NCBI RefSeq assembly: GCF_019091455.1
Contig: NZ_JAGXJN010000023.1
Span: 1-47,043, forward strand
Length of the DNA stretch: 47,043 bases
Direction of reading: 5' to 3'
Source: Chitinophaga sp. GbtcB8
Lineage (GTDB): Bacteria > Bacteroidota > Bacteroidia > Chitinophagales > Chitinophagaceae
The translations under genes were made by a program, and so were the position numbers. Positions 1 through 8,787 of this stretch are shown here, piece after piece. The notes under the pieces were generated by a model. The model was given only the letters and a program-made list of their open reading frames with translations, was not told the DNA's origin and ran no database searches. How positions within the stretch are numbered: the first letter of the stretch is position 1; the number at the start of each line of letters is the position of its first letter.

Positions 1-662
1 CTGATGCTTTTATGGAAGCTGCTGAAGCGGGCATTGCGCTGGTAGTATGTATAACGGAAGGTATTCCCGTGCAGGACATGGTAAAGGCCAAAGCTTACCT
101 GCAGGGCCGCGAAACCCGCCTGATAGGGCCTAACTGCCCCGGCGTGATTACTGCTGAGGAAGCCAAAGTAGGCATTATGCCTGGTTTTATATTCAAGAAA
201 GGCCGCATTGGTATTGTATCAAAATCCGGTACGCTTACCTATGAGGCAGCAGACCAGGTGGTAAAAGCAGGTCTGGGTATTTCGACCGCTATTGGTATTG
301 GCGGTGACCCCATCATTGGCACGCCTACCAAAGAAGCAGTAGAGCTGTTGCTGAATGATCCTGAAACCGATGGTGTGATCATGATCGGTGAAATTGGCGG
401 CAGCATGGAAGCTGAAGCAGCTTACTTTATAAAAGAGCAGCGCGAAAAAGGTAATACCAAACCCGTCGTAGGTTTTATTGCCGGCCAAACCGCGCCTCCC
501 GGCCGCCGTATGGGCCACGCCGGTGCTATTATTGGTGGTGCAGATGATACTGCCGCCGCTAAAATGAAGATCATGACTGCCTGTGGTGTGCATGTGGTAG
601 ATAGCCCTGCCAACATCGGTAAAACCATGGCAGAAGTGCTGAAGAAAGAGCTGGTGAAATAA
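1..662 (+). CDS. sucD: Succinate--CoA ligase (ADP-forming) alpha subunit, 5'-truncated by window edge
   Basis: This is the alpha subunit of succinyl-CoA synthetase, which interconverts succinyl-CoA and succinate with formation of ATP or GTP in the TCA cycle. The reading frame is open from base 3 (DAFMEAAEAG), so the true start lies upstream and the first Met in the window (base 12) is internal. Family hallmarks visible are GPNCPGVI, the KSGTLTYEA segment, the GGDPIIGT loop and the GHAGAIIGG motif, whose His (codon 516-518) is the phosphohistidine of this family. The C-terminus is complete. The beta subunit gene sucC is not in the window and in this phylum is often unlinked. Transcription probably ends at the hairpin just downstream. 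Confidence 0.96.
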   Translation, partial: DAFMEAAEAGIALVVCITEGIPVQDMVKAKAYLQGRETRLIGPNCPGVITAEEAKVGIMPGFIFKKGRIGIVSKSGTLTYEAADQVVKAGLGISTAIGIGGDPIIGTPTKEAVELLLNDPETDGVIMIGEIGGSMEAEAAYFIKEQREKGNTKPVVGFIAGQTAPPGRRMGHAGAIIGGADDTAAAKMKIMTACGVHVVDSPANIGKTMAEVLKKELVK

Positions 663-684
663 TTTAATGATTTGTTCATAAAGC

Positions 685-721
685 AAGCGCCCCGGTTATT
701 ATCAACCGGGGCGCTTTTTTA
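685..721. terminator. Strong intrinsic terminator after sucD, probably bidirectional
   Basis: An 11-bp GC-rich stem (687-697 with 704-714) closes a 6-base loop and is followed by six T residues. An AA at 685-686 lets the stem extend into the T-tract, and the other strand also reads as hairpin plus short T-run. It sits between the convergent sucD and LuxR-type genes, so it can serve both. It is a classical terminator, unlike the unit arrays elsewhere in the window. Confidence 0.9.
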
Positions 722-733
722 TTGGAAGAAATA

Positions 734-1468
734 TCATTGCATAAAAGCAGGAACCTGGGGCCACTGCAGAATGCGCACTACCAGCTCGCTTTTGGAATTT
801 ACATCCAGCTTGCGGTAAATGTTTTTCACATGGAAACGTACTGTTTCAACAGAAATGTGCAACGCGCTGGCAATGAGCTTATAGCTGCCGCCATTCGTGA
901 GGCGTTTTAATATTTCCAGCTCACGTTTGCTCAGCAACGTAGTATAATTGCCGGGTTGCGCTATTACCAGGTCGTGAATAAATTGCTGCGTAATAAGCGG
1001 CGATAAAGGAAAACCCTGCTGCAGCAGCACATTACCGGTATATGCGGGTAATGCGGCATTTACTTCCTGCTTCAGCACATAACCATTAAAACCTGCTTTC
1101 AGGTAATTGATCACAATATTCAGGTCGCGGCAATCAGATATACCTACCACCTGCATGGCATTTGGCAGCGCATGCCGGCTGCCCATAAAACGTATAAGGG
1201 CCGCAGCTTCGTAAGAATCAATGTCTATGAACAGTAACAGCTTATCGCCAAATTCATGACTAAGCTGCAGGGCATGATCCAGGGATGCCGCGTGTATGCA
1301 AAACGGTTGCAGGTCAGGGATGGCAGTAATCAGCGTATAATGAAAATGGGGATCAGCCGTAATAATAACCGGCTGTAATGAGCTGCCGGTAACGGATGGT
1401 GAGGGTCCCTCCAGATGCCTTGAAGAATGCTGCATATTTATTTCAAAGGATATGTTCGGGGTGATCAA
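734..1468 (-). CDS. LuxR/NarL-type response regulator with divergent receiver domain
   Basis: A 244-residue transcription factor. The C-terminal ~60 residues are a clear GerE/LuxR helix-turn-helix (LSKRELEILKRLTNGG, then ISVETVRFHVKNIYRKL). Residues ~33-150 look like a divergent receiver domain: a first strand ending in AD, a central LLLFIDID strand that may hold the phosphoacceptor Asp, VVGIS at the fourth strand, and YVLKQ where the conserved Lys is expected. The paired acidic residues near strand 1 are poorly kept, so phosphorylation is uncertain. No histidine kinase is adjacent, so it is an orphan here. An in-frame Met at residue 12 is an alternative start. It runs convergent to sucD and divergent from the macroglobulin gene. 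Confidence 0.85.
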   Translation of the reverse strand: MITPNISFEINMQHSSRHLEGPSPSVTGSSLQPVIITADPHFHYTLITAIPDLQPFCIHAASLDHALQLSHEFGDKLLLFIDIDSYEAAALIRFMGSRHALPNAMQVVGISDCRDLNIVINYLKAGFNGYVLKQEVNAALPAYTGNVLLQQGFPLSPLITQQFIHDLVIAQPGNYTTLLSKRELEILKRLTNGGSYKLIASALHISVETVRFHVKNIYRKLDVNSKSELVVRILQWPQVPAFMQ

Positions 1469-1556
1469 AAGCCTCTTCTACCCTGTAAATTTATGGTAAT
1501 GGAAAGGAATGAAAAAAAATATTATGGGTATCTTAACATAAAATACACCATCCTAT

Positions 1557-4500
1557 ATGCGATGCAGATTCCTTTGGATACTTATTTTAGTTTGTTTTTA
1601 TAAACCGGTTATGGCACAATACAATTATACCAATGAATGGAAAAAGGTAACGGAGCTGGAGAATAAAGGTCTGCCGCAATCGGCCCTGCAGGTAGTGGAG
1701 GACATTTATAAACAGGCTGTAAAAGACGGGCGGGATACAGATATTGTGGCCTCCCTCATTTTCCGCATAAAATACCAGGAAGACCAGGAGAATGGCCAGA
1801 TAAAGAACCTGGAAGAAATAAACCGGCAAATAACACAGTTTAAAGACCCGGTACGTGCAATACTGCAAAGCCTAAAGGGGGAAATGTACTGGCGTTACCT
1901 GCAAAACAACCGCTACCGCTTTTATAACCGCACCGCGCTGGCCAGTGATACGGCTACAGATATAACCAGCTGGGACATGCCCCGTTTAAACCGGGAGATC
2001 ACCCAGGCATACACTGCCTCCCTGGAAAATACGGAGCTGTTACAAAAAACAGATTTAACCGTGTACGATGGTATCCTGGAAAAAGGCAATGCCCGCGTAT
2101 TACGCCCCACCCTATACGATCTGCTGGCGCACCGCGCGCTGGATTATTTTAAGTCCGGTGAAAATAACCTGAACCAGGCAGCTAATTTATTTGAGCTGGA
2201 TGATGTGCAGGCTTTTGCACCTGCTGCAGATTTTGCAGCGCATAGCTTTACTGCAAGCGATTCTACCTCCCTGCAGTTCAAAGCCCTTTTGCTGTTACAG
2301 CAGCTGATCAGCTTTCATGCAAAGGATCATAACCGCGCTGCTTTGCTGGATGTGGACCTGGAGCGCATCCGTTATATGAACCAGGTAGGCGTAATGCCGG
2401 ATAAGGAAGAGCTGTATGTAAAAGCCCTGCAGCAAATGCAGCAGACCTACGCACAAGAGCCGGAAGTAAGCCGCGTTATGTATATGCTGGCGCAATTGTA
2501 TTATCAGCAGGACCAGCAAAATAAAGACAGCGCTACCGGCAAAGCTGCGCAGGCCGTGGCTTTGTGCAAGCAGGCCATACAACATGCGCCCACCAGCTAT
2601 GGAGCCAGCAATTGCAGGCAGCTGCTACGTCAGCTGGAAGCCCATGAGCTGCAGCTAACTACAGAGCTGGTGAACCTGCCGGAGCAGCCTTTCCGCACGC
2701 TGGTTACCTACCGCAACCTGTCTAAAATATATTTGCGGATAGCACGGGTGAATGAATCGTTTATGGAGCAGCTGCGCAGCGCACAAAATGATTACAGCGA
2801 TACCACTAACCGTTACTGGCGGTTGATCATTGGCAGAAAACCCTTCCGCCAATGGGAGCAGGCCTTACCAGACCCTGTGGATTACAGGGAGCATAATACA
2901 GAAATAAAAGCAGATGCGTTGCCACTGGGCCAGTACGTGCTGCTGGCAGGCACTACGCCTGATTTTTCGATAGGGGAAAGCATACTGGCCGTACAATTCA
3001 TTCACATATCACAGCTTAGCTATATTAACCGGAATAATGATTACCTGGCCCTGCACCGGGAAACAGGCGAACCGCTTTCCGGCGTAAAGCTGCGTATATG
3101 GGAAATGGTGAGGGACAGCCAAAGCGGGCGTATGGTAAGCGACCGCCTGCTACAAAGCGCCACTACCAATAAAAGCGGGCGTATTACTTTAGATAGGAAC
3201 GTGAATAAGCAGAACCGTAATGTGCGGCTGGAATGGAGCCTGGGAAAAGATACGCTGTTCACCGATAACTATAAATACCTGTACCGGTATTACCAACCGG
3301 AGCCAAGGGGAAAGGAAAAACCGCAAAGCTTCCTGTTTACAGACCGGGCTATTTACCGCCCGGGGCAAACAGTGTACTTTAAAGGAATTGTGGTTAAAAC
3401 AAAAGATTCCACAAACATCAGTAATGCAGTAGCGGATTATAAAACTACCGTGCAGCTAACAGATGTGAATGGGGAAAAAGTAGATTCCATACAGCTTACT
3501 ACCAATGAATACGGCGCTTACAACGGTAAGTTCAAATTGCCGGAAGGTATGCTGAATGGGGCTTTCAGCGTTACGGATCTTACTACAGAAGGCCGCGCTT
3601 ATTTCTCTGTGGAAGAATATAAACGGCCTAAATTTTATGTGGAGTTTGATACGGTAAAAGGCAGCTACCGTGTAGGCGATACCGTAACTATACATGGTAA
3701 AGCGCTGGCTTATGCCGGTAATAATATTGATGGCGCCGCAGTAAAATACCGGGTGGTGCGGGAAGCCCGTTACCCTTATTACTGGATGTTTATGTACAGG
3801 CCCGCACCTGCATCTGCATCCCGGGAAATAACACATGGGCAGCTGCAAACCGGTGCAGACGGTACTTTTACCATTCACTTCAATGCCCTGCCGGATAAAC
3901 AAATAAAGCCGGAGCTGAAACCTATTTTCACCTACCGTATTTATGCAGATGTAACGGACCTGAATGGCGAAACCCGCAGCGGTGAACAACGCGTATCCGC
4001 CGGTTACCAGCTCATGGAAATAAAGCTGGATGTGCCGGACGAGCTATCAGCCAAAGAGCTGCAGCAGGTAAAAGTAACTACTGCTAACCTGAATGGTACT
4101 TTTGAACCGGCCACCGTGCAAATGCGCTTGTTGCCACTGCAGCATCCCAACCGGCTTATGCGCGCCCGTTACTGGGAGGCGCCGGACCAGTTTGTATTAA
4201 CAGAGCAGGAGTACCTGCAGGCATTTCCGCTGGATGTATATAAAAGGGAAAATGAACCATCGCAGTGGCCGCGTAAAACACCGCTGCTGGAAAAAACATT
4301 TACCACCGCAAAGGATGGTCATACCGAGCTTTCTGTAAAGTCGTTACCACCAGGAGCTTATGAGCTGGAAATAACTGCCAGAGACGCTGCAGGCGATACC
4401 CTTACACAGAAAAAAGTTTTTAACCTGGTAGATGCTGCTGCGTCTCAATTGCCTTACCCGGAGTACTTCCGCATACTGGCAGATGAGCAGCCGCATGAAC

Positions 4501-7500
4501 CGGGCAGCGAAGTAAAACAGGTAGTAGGCACCACCGCCAAAGACCTGCATATACTACAAACCATTGAAAGAATGAACCAGCAGCCGGTGGATGATTTTGT
4601 ACAATTATCAGCACAGCAAAAATCGTTTGCCTATAACATTACGGAAAAAGACCGTGGCGGCTTACGCGTAACCTATACCGTGGTAAAGGATAACCGCGTA
4701 TTCAGCCAAACACAGGACATTGCCGTACCCTGGAGCAATAAAACGCTGGATATACAAATAGGCACGCACCGCGATAAGCTGCTGCCTGGTGAAAAAGAAA
4801 AATGGCAGGTACAAATAAAAGGCTCCAAAAAAGACCAGGTAGCTGCAGAGCTGCTGGCTACCATGTACGATGCCTCCCTGGATGCTTTTGCACCGCAGCA
4901 GTGGACGCTGCCGCCGCTGTACCCGGTGTTTAGCCCGGGGCAGATCTGGCAGGATACGGATAACTTTACCAAACAGCAATCCTTTAACCGGTACCCGCCG
5001 GTACCGCCGCTGGAAGATAGTGTGATCATTTATGATGCGCTGCGCTGGTCTGACTGGCTTGGCGGGTATGGCGGTGGAATGTATAAAAAAGAATTACGGA
5101 TAGGGTCTGCTGCACCTGGCCTTGCCCGTGACAGGGCTGTTGTGGCATCTGCTGTTCCTGCGCCGGCCGCGCCGGTAACGGAGCAAGCAATGTTAAAGGG
5201 CCCATTAGAAGATGCTGCGGCAGGAAAACCTGCAGCAACAGAAGCAGAAACTGCACCACCTGCTGCTGTTACACCGCGCACGAACTTTAATGAAACCGCT
5301 TTCTTCCTCCCGGATCTGCATACGGATAAAGACGGCAATATCACTTTTGAATTTACAGTGCCGGAAGCCCTTACCCGCTGGCGTTTCATGGGCCTGGCCC
5401 ACACAAAGGAAATGGCTTTGGGTTATACGGAAACCAATATTGTTACGCAAAAGCCCTTAATGGTGCAGCCCAATGCACCCCGCTTTATGCGCGAAGGCGA
5501 CCGCATGGAATTCAGCGCCAAGATCAGCAACCTGGCAGATAGTACATTGATAGGCCAGGCCCGCCTGGAGCTGCTGGATGCCACTACCATGCAGCCGGTA
5601 GACGGCTGGTTCCAGAACACTTTCCCCGTGCAACACTTTACCGCATACAAAGGGCAAAGCACCCTGGTAACCTTCCCCGTACAAATCCCCTACAATTTTA
5701 ACAGCGCGCTGTTATACCGCGTGGTAGCACAATCCGGCCAGTTTAGTGATGGGGAGGAGAATGCGCTGCCCGTGCTTACCAACAGCATGCTGGTAACAGA
5801 AACCTTACCGCTGGCGCTGCGCGGAGATGGTACCCGCAGCTTTACTTTTGACAAGCTGCTGCATAGCGATACATCTGAAACTCTGCGCCAGCACGCCGTA
5901 ACCGTAGAGTTTACCGGCAACCCGGCCTGGTATGCCGTTCAGGCGTTACCGTATTTAATGGAATACCCGCATCAGTGTGCGGAGCAAACCTTTAACCGGT
6001 ATTATGCCAATGCGCTGGCTACCCATATGGTAAATGCTTTACCGGCTATTAAAACAGTATTTGACCAATGGGCTAAAACAGATACTGCTGCCCTGCAAAG
6101 CAACCTGCAAAAGAATGAGGAGCTGAAAGCCGTGCTGTTGCAGCAAACACCATGGGTGCTGGAAGCTAAGAATGAAGCAGAGCAGAAATCACGCATAGCC
6201 CTGCTGTTTGACCTGCACCGCATGAGCAGGGAGCTGGAAAAAGCGCTGGGACAGTTAAAACAAATGCAGCTGCCTTCCGGCGCTTTCCCCTGGTTTACCG
6301 GTATGTGGGAAGACCGTTTCATTACCCAGTACATTGTTGCCGGCGTAGGCCGCCTGCAGCAGCTGGATGCGCTTTCCGCCGCGCAAAAAGCAAATTGCCG
6401 TGAGCTCACGGATAAAGCGCTTAACTACCTGGATCTGCAGCTGGATAAGGATTATCACCAGCTGCTGCAGCAAAAGGTAAATATGAAAGAGCAGCACATT
6501 GGCGGCGTGCAGGTGCACTACCTGTACATGCGCAGTTTTTATAAAGACAAACCTTTAGCCGCTAAATACCAGGCTGCCTATAACTATTACCTGGAACAGG
6601 CTAAAAAATTCTGGCTGCCGCAAAACCGCTATGTACAAGCACTAGCAGCAGTGGCGCTGTATAAGCATAACGATAAGGAAACACCCGCTGCTATTTTAAG
6701 ATCATTAAAAGAACATGCTATTACCAATGAGGAAATGGGCATGTACTGGAAAGAGCAATGGGGCTACTGGTGGTACCAGGCGCCAATTGAATCACAGGTG
6801 ATGATGATAGAAGCTTTTGATTTGGTAGCAAAAGATACCGCTGCGGTAGATGCTATGAAAACCTGGCTGCTTAAGAACAAGCAAACCAATAACTGGAATA
6901 CCACCAAAGCCACGGCAGATGCCTGTTACGCCATGCTGTTAAGCGGTAACAACTGGCTGGCTGCCAACCCGCAGGTAACTATACAGCTGGGTAGTGAAAC
7001 CATTAGCAGCGCTAACCAGCATACAGAAGCCGGCACCGGTTACTTCAAGGAACGGCTGGAAGCTAAGGACGTGAAACCCGCTATGGGCAATATACAGGTA
7101 AGCATGCAGGGCAGCCAGGGGCAACCCTCCTGGGGCGCTGTGTACTGGCAGTATTTTGAGCAGCTGGATAAAATAACTCCTGCCGCCACACCGCTGAAGC
7201 TGGAAAAACAGCTGTTTATACAGGAAGTAACTGACAAAGGCCCTGTGTTAACAGATATCTCAGATAACAAGCAGCTGAAAATAGGAGATAAGGTAAAAGT
7301 GAGGATCGTATTACGTGCAGACCGCGATATGGAATACATTCACCTGCGCGATATGCGGGCCGCTTGTTTTGAGCCGCAGAACGTGATTAGCAGCAGTAAA
7401 TGGCAGAATGGGCTTAGCTATTATGAAAGCACGAAAGATGCTTCCACTGATTTCTTTTTCAGCTACCTGCCCAAAGGTACCTACGTGTTTGAGTATACAC

Positions 7501-7613
7501 TCTTTGTAACACATGAAGGCACTTTCTCCAATGGCATCAGCACTGCCCAGTGCATGTATGCGCCGGAGTTCAGCGCGCATAGTGAAGGGCTGAACGTAAA
7601 AGTGGTGAAGTAA
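1557..7613 (+). CDS. Bacterial alpha-2-macroglobulin-like protein with thioester motif
   Basis: A 2018-residue secreted or envelope protein with an N-terminal signal peptide (cleavage likely after VMA). Residues ~1-590 hold a helical TPR-like part and an MG1-like beta domain. MG2 follows (TDRAIYRPGQTVYFKG, ~594-610), then further MG domains. An Ala/Pro-rich stretch at ~1185-1242 sits where the protease bait region is expected. The A2M domain begins at FNETAFFLPDL (~1243). The thioester motif is C1474-A-E-Q1477, with both bond-forming residues present, followed by the helical thioester domain and a C-terminal receptor-binding-like domain. Family knowledge suggests protease trapping in the periplasm. 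The usual partner pbpC is absent. The stop codon overlaps the next start (TAATG), implying translational coupling. Confidence 0.93.
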   Translation: MRCRFLWILILVCFYKPVMAQYNYTNEWKKVTELENKGLPQSALQVVEDIYKQAVKDGRDTDIVASLIFRIKYQEDQENGQIKNLEEINRQITQFKDPVRAILQSLKGEMYWRYLQNNRYRFYNRTALASDTATDITSWDMPRLNREITQAYTASLENTELLQKTDLTVYDGILEKGNARVLRPTLYDLLAHRALDYFKSGENNLNQAANLFELDDVQAFAPAADFAAHSFTASDSTSLQFKALLLLQQLISFHAKDHNRAALLDVDLERIRYMNQVGVMPDKEELYVKALQQMQQTYAQEPEVSRVMYMLAQLYYQQDQQNKDSATGKAAQAVALCKQAIQHAPTSYGASNCRQLLRQLEAHELQLTTELVNLPEQPFRTLVTYRNLSKIYLRIARVNESFMEQLRSAQNDYSDTTNRYWRLIIGRKPFRQWEQALPDPVDYREHNTEIKADALPLGQYVLLAGTTPDFSIGESILAVQFIHISQLSYINRNNDYLALHRETGEPLSGVKLRIWEMVRDSQSGRMVSDRLLQSATTNKSGRITLDRNVNKQNRNVRLEWSLGKDTLFTDNYKYLYRYYQPEPRGKEKPQSFLFTDRAIYRPGQTVYFKGIVVKTKDSTNISNAVADYKTTVQLTDVNGEKVDSIQLTTNEYGAYNGKFKLPEGMLNGAFSVTDLTTEGRAYFSVEEYKRPKFYVEFDTVKGSYRVGDTVTIHGKALAYAGNNIDGAAVKYRVVREARYPYYWMFMYRPAPASASREITHGQLQTGADGTFTIHFNALPDKQIKPELKPIFTYRIYADVTDLNGETRSGEQRVSAGYQLMEIKLDVPDELSAKELQQVKVTTANLNGTFEPATVQMRLLPLQHPNRLMRARYWEAPDQFVLTEQEYLQAFPLDVYKRENEPSQWPRKTPLLEKTFTTAKDGHTELSVKSLPPGAYELEITARDAAGDTLTQKKVFNLVDAAASQLPYPEYFRILADEQPHEPGSEVKQVVGTTAKDLHILQTIERMNQQPVDDFVQLSAQQKSFAYNITEKDRGGLRVTYTVVKDNRVFSQTQDIAVPWSNKTLDIQIGTHRDKLLPGEKEKWQVQIKGSKKDQVAAELLATMYDASLDAFAPQQWTLPPLYPVFSPGQIWQDTDNFTKQQSFNRYPPVPPLEDSVIIYDALRWSDWLGGYGGGMYKKELRIGSAAPGLARDRAVVASAVPAPAAPVTEQAMLKGPLEDAAAGKPAATEAETAPPAAVTPRTNFNETAFFLPDLHTDKDGNITFEFTVPEALTRWRFMGLAHTKEMALGYTETNIVTQKPLMVQPNAPRFMREGDRMEFSAKISNLADSTLIGQARLELLDATTMQPVDGWFQNTFPVQHFTAYKGQSTLVTFPVQIPYNFNSALLYRVVAQSGQFSDGEENALPVLTNSMLVTETLPLALRGDGTRSFTFDKLLHSDTSETLRQHAVTVEFTGNPAWYAVQALPYLMEYPHQCAEQTFNRYYANALATHMVNALPAIKTVFDQWAKTDTAALQSNLQKNEELKAVLLQQTPWVLEAKNEAEQKSRIALLFDLHRMSRELEKALGQLKQMQLPSGAFPWFTGMWEDRFITQYIVAGVGRLQQLDALSAAQKANCRELTDKALNYLDLQLDKDYHQLLQQKVNMKEQHIGGVQVHYLYMRSFYKDKPLAAKYQAAYNYYLEQAKKFWLPQNRYVQALAAVALYKHNDKETPAAILRSLKEHAITNEEMGMYWKEQWGYWWYQAPIESQVMMIEAFDLVAKDTAAVDAMKTWLLKNKQTNNWNTTKATADACYAMLLSGNNWLAANPQVTIQLGSETISSANQHTEAGTGYFKERLEAKDVKPAMGNIQVSMQGSQGQPSWGAVYWQYFEQLDKITPAATPLKLEKQLFIQEVTDKGPVLTDISDNKQLKIGDKVKVRIVLRADRDMEYIHLRDMRAACFEPQNVISSSKWQNGLSYYESTKDASTDFFFSYLPKGTYVFEYTLFVTHEGTFSNGISTAQCMYAPEFSAHSEGLNVKVVK

Positions 7614-8659
7614 TGCAATTCGACTACCTCATAACCGGCCAGGGCATAGCCGGCACTATGCTTAGCCACCGCCTGTTACAGGCAGGGCAGCGGGTACTGG
7701 TAATAGATGCGTATAAACCTAACAGCGCATCGCGTATAGCTGCGGGTGTTATAAACCCTGTATCGGGCCGCCGTTTTGAAATGGCATGGATGTATGAGCA
7801 GCTATACCCCTTTGCAAAACAAACGTATCAGCAGCTGGAACAGCTATTGGGTGTACCGGTGTTTAAAGAAAGGGATATCTGGATGGCCCTGCCATCGGAA
7901 CAGCTGCGTACTGCTTTTAATAATAAAACCACGCAGGGATTAGCGCAGCAATATACTCATCCGGCCAATGCCGCACTCATGGAACCCTGGCTGCACCAGC
8001 CTTACGGCGCGGCTATTGTAAAAGGCGCTACGGTACTGCTGCATCACCTGTTACCGGCATGGCGGCATTATTTAACAGAAAAGGAATTGTTATGGGATGA
8101 GCAGCTGGACCTTGCACAATTGCAGCACACTGCAGCCGGTGTACAGTATAAGGATGTACAGGCCCGCGCTATTATTTTCTGCGAAGGTGCGCAGATCATT
8201 CATAACCCCTGGTTCAAACACATTCCTTTTCTGCTGAATAAGGGCGAAGTATTAAAAGTGCACATTCCCGGCCTGTTTACAGAAAACATCCTCAAAAAAA
8301 GTATTACACTGGTGCCGCAGGAGCAGGAAGTGTTCTGGGCAGGCTCCACCTTTGTATGGGATTATGTGGATGAAGCGCCTACGCCGGAAAAAAGGCTGTT
8401 CCTGGAAGAAAGTTTGCAGCAGCTGCTGAAAGTACCCTACACCGTGCTGGAACAGCAGGCCGGTATACGCCCCTCCGGTAAGGACCGCCGCCCTATTATG
8501 GGGCTGCACCCGCAATACCCTGCCCTGGGCCTGTTCAATGGGCTGGGTACCAAAGGCTGCTCCCTGGCCCCTTACATGGCGCATTTGCTAACACAGCATT
8601 TATTGGAGGGTGTGCCCCTGCTGCCGGAAGCCGATATTAAACGATATTTTAATAGATGA
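7613..8659 (+). CDS. FAD-dependent oxidoreductase, DAO family
   Basis: A 348-residue flavoprotein of the D-amino-acid oxidase/glycine oxidase fold. The dinucleotide-binding motif GQGIAG (residues 9-14) ends in an acidic residue after VLVID that would bind the ribose. AAGVINPVSGRR resembles the conserved segment of DAO-type and MnmC-C-type enzymes, and the C-terminal RPSGKDRRPIMG and FNGLGTKG complete the FAD site. No signal peptide is present, so it should be cytoplasmic. The start overlaps the stop of the macroglobulin gene by one base. This ties expression of a cytoplasmic oxidase to a secreted protein, a pairing I cannot explain functionally. The substrate is unknown. Confidence 0.85.
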   Translation: MQFDYLITGQGIAGTMLSHRLLQAGQRVLVIDAYKPNSASRIAAGVINPVSGRRFEMAWMYEQLYPFAKQTYQQLEQLLGVPVFKERDIWMALPSEQLRTAFNNKTTQGLAQQYTHPANAALMEPWLHQPYGAAIVKGATVLLHHLLPAWRHYLTEKELLWDEQLDLAQLQHTAAGVQYKDVQARAIIFCEGAQIIHNPWFKHIPFLLNKGEVLKVHIPGLFTENILKKSITLVPQEQEVFWAGSTFVWDYVDEAPTPEKRLFLEESLQQLLKVPYTVLEQQAGIRPSGKDRRPIMGLHPQYPALGLFNGLGTKGCSLAPYMAHLLTQHLLEGVPLLPEADIKRYFNR

Positions 8660-8686
8660 AGGGCTACAAATGCAGGCCTTAAAATG

Positions 8687-8694
8687 TATCTTTG
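8687..8694 (+). promoter_or_regulatory. Bacteroidota -7 element upstream of aspS
   Basis: TATCTTTG matches the TAnnTTTG -7 consensus and is followed by a C-run, as at 15635-15642. No TTG is seen at the -33 distance. The inferred transcript would begin near 8700, about 25 bases before the ATG at 8725 or 88 before the ATG at 8788. Confidence 0.55.
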
Positions 8695-8787
8695 CCCCCC
8701 AATAAAATACTTTTTTGAGGTGTAATGTCTGGTGATCCATATCCATCAAACATGCGCTGTCAAAGTTCAAAACATCAACTTTTTTCT

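Noticed and set aside
722..910. Plus-strand 62-residue ORF after sucD
   Set aside because: It is antisense to the LuxR helix-turn-helix coding region and follows a strong terminator.
1557..1620. Lipobox at the N-terminus of the macroglobulin (LVC)
   Set aside because: Val before Cys is not an acceptable lipobox residue, and a normal signal peptidase I site (VMA) follows, so lipidation was not called.
8695..8787. T-box or other riboswitch in the aspS leader
   Set aside because: The leader is under 90 bases and has no stable stem or T-box sequence, and T-boxes are not expected in this phylum.
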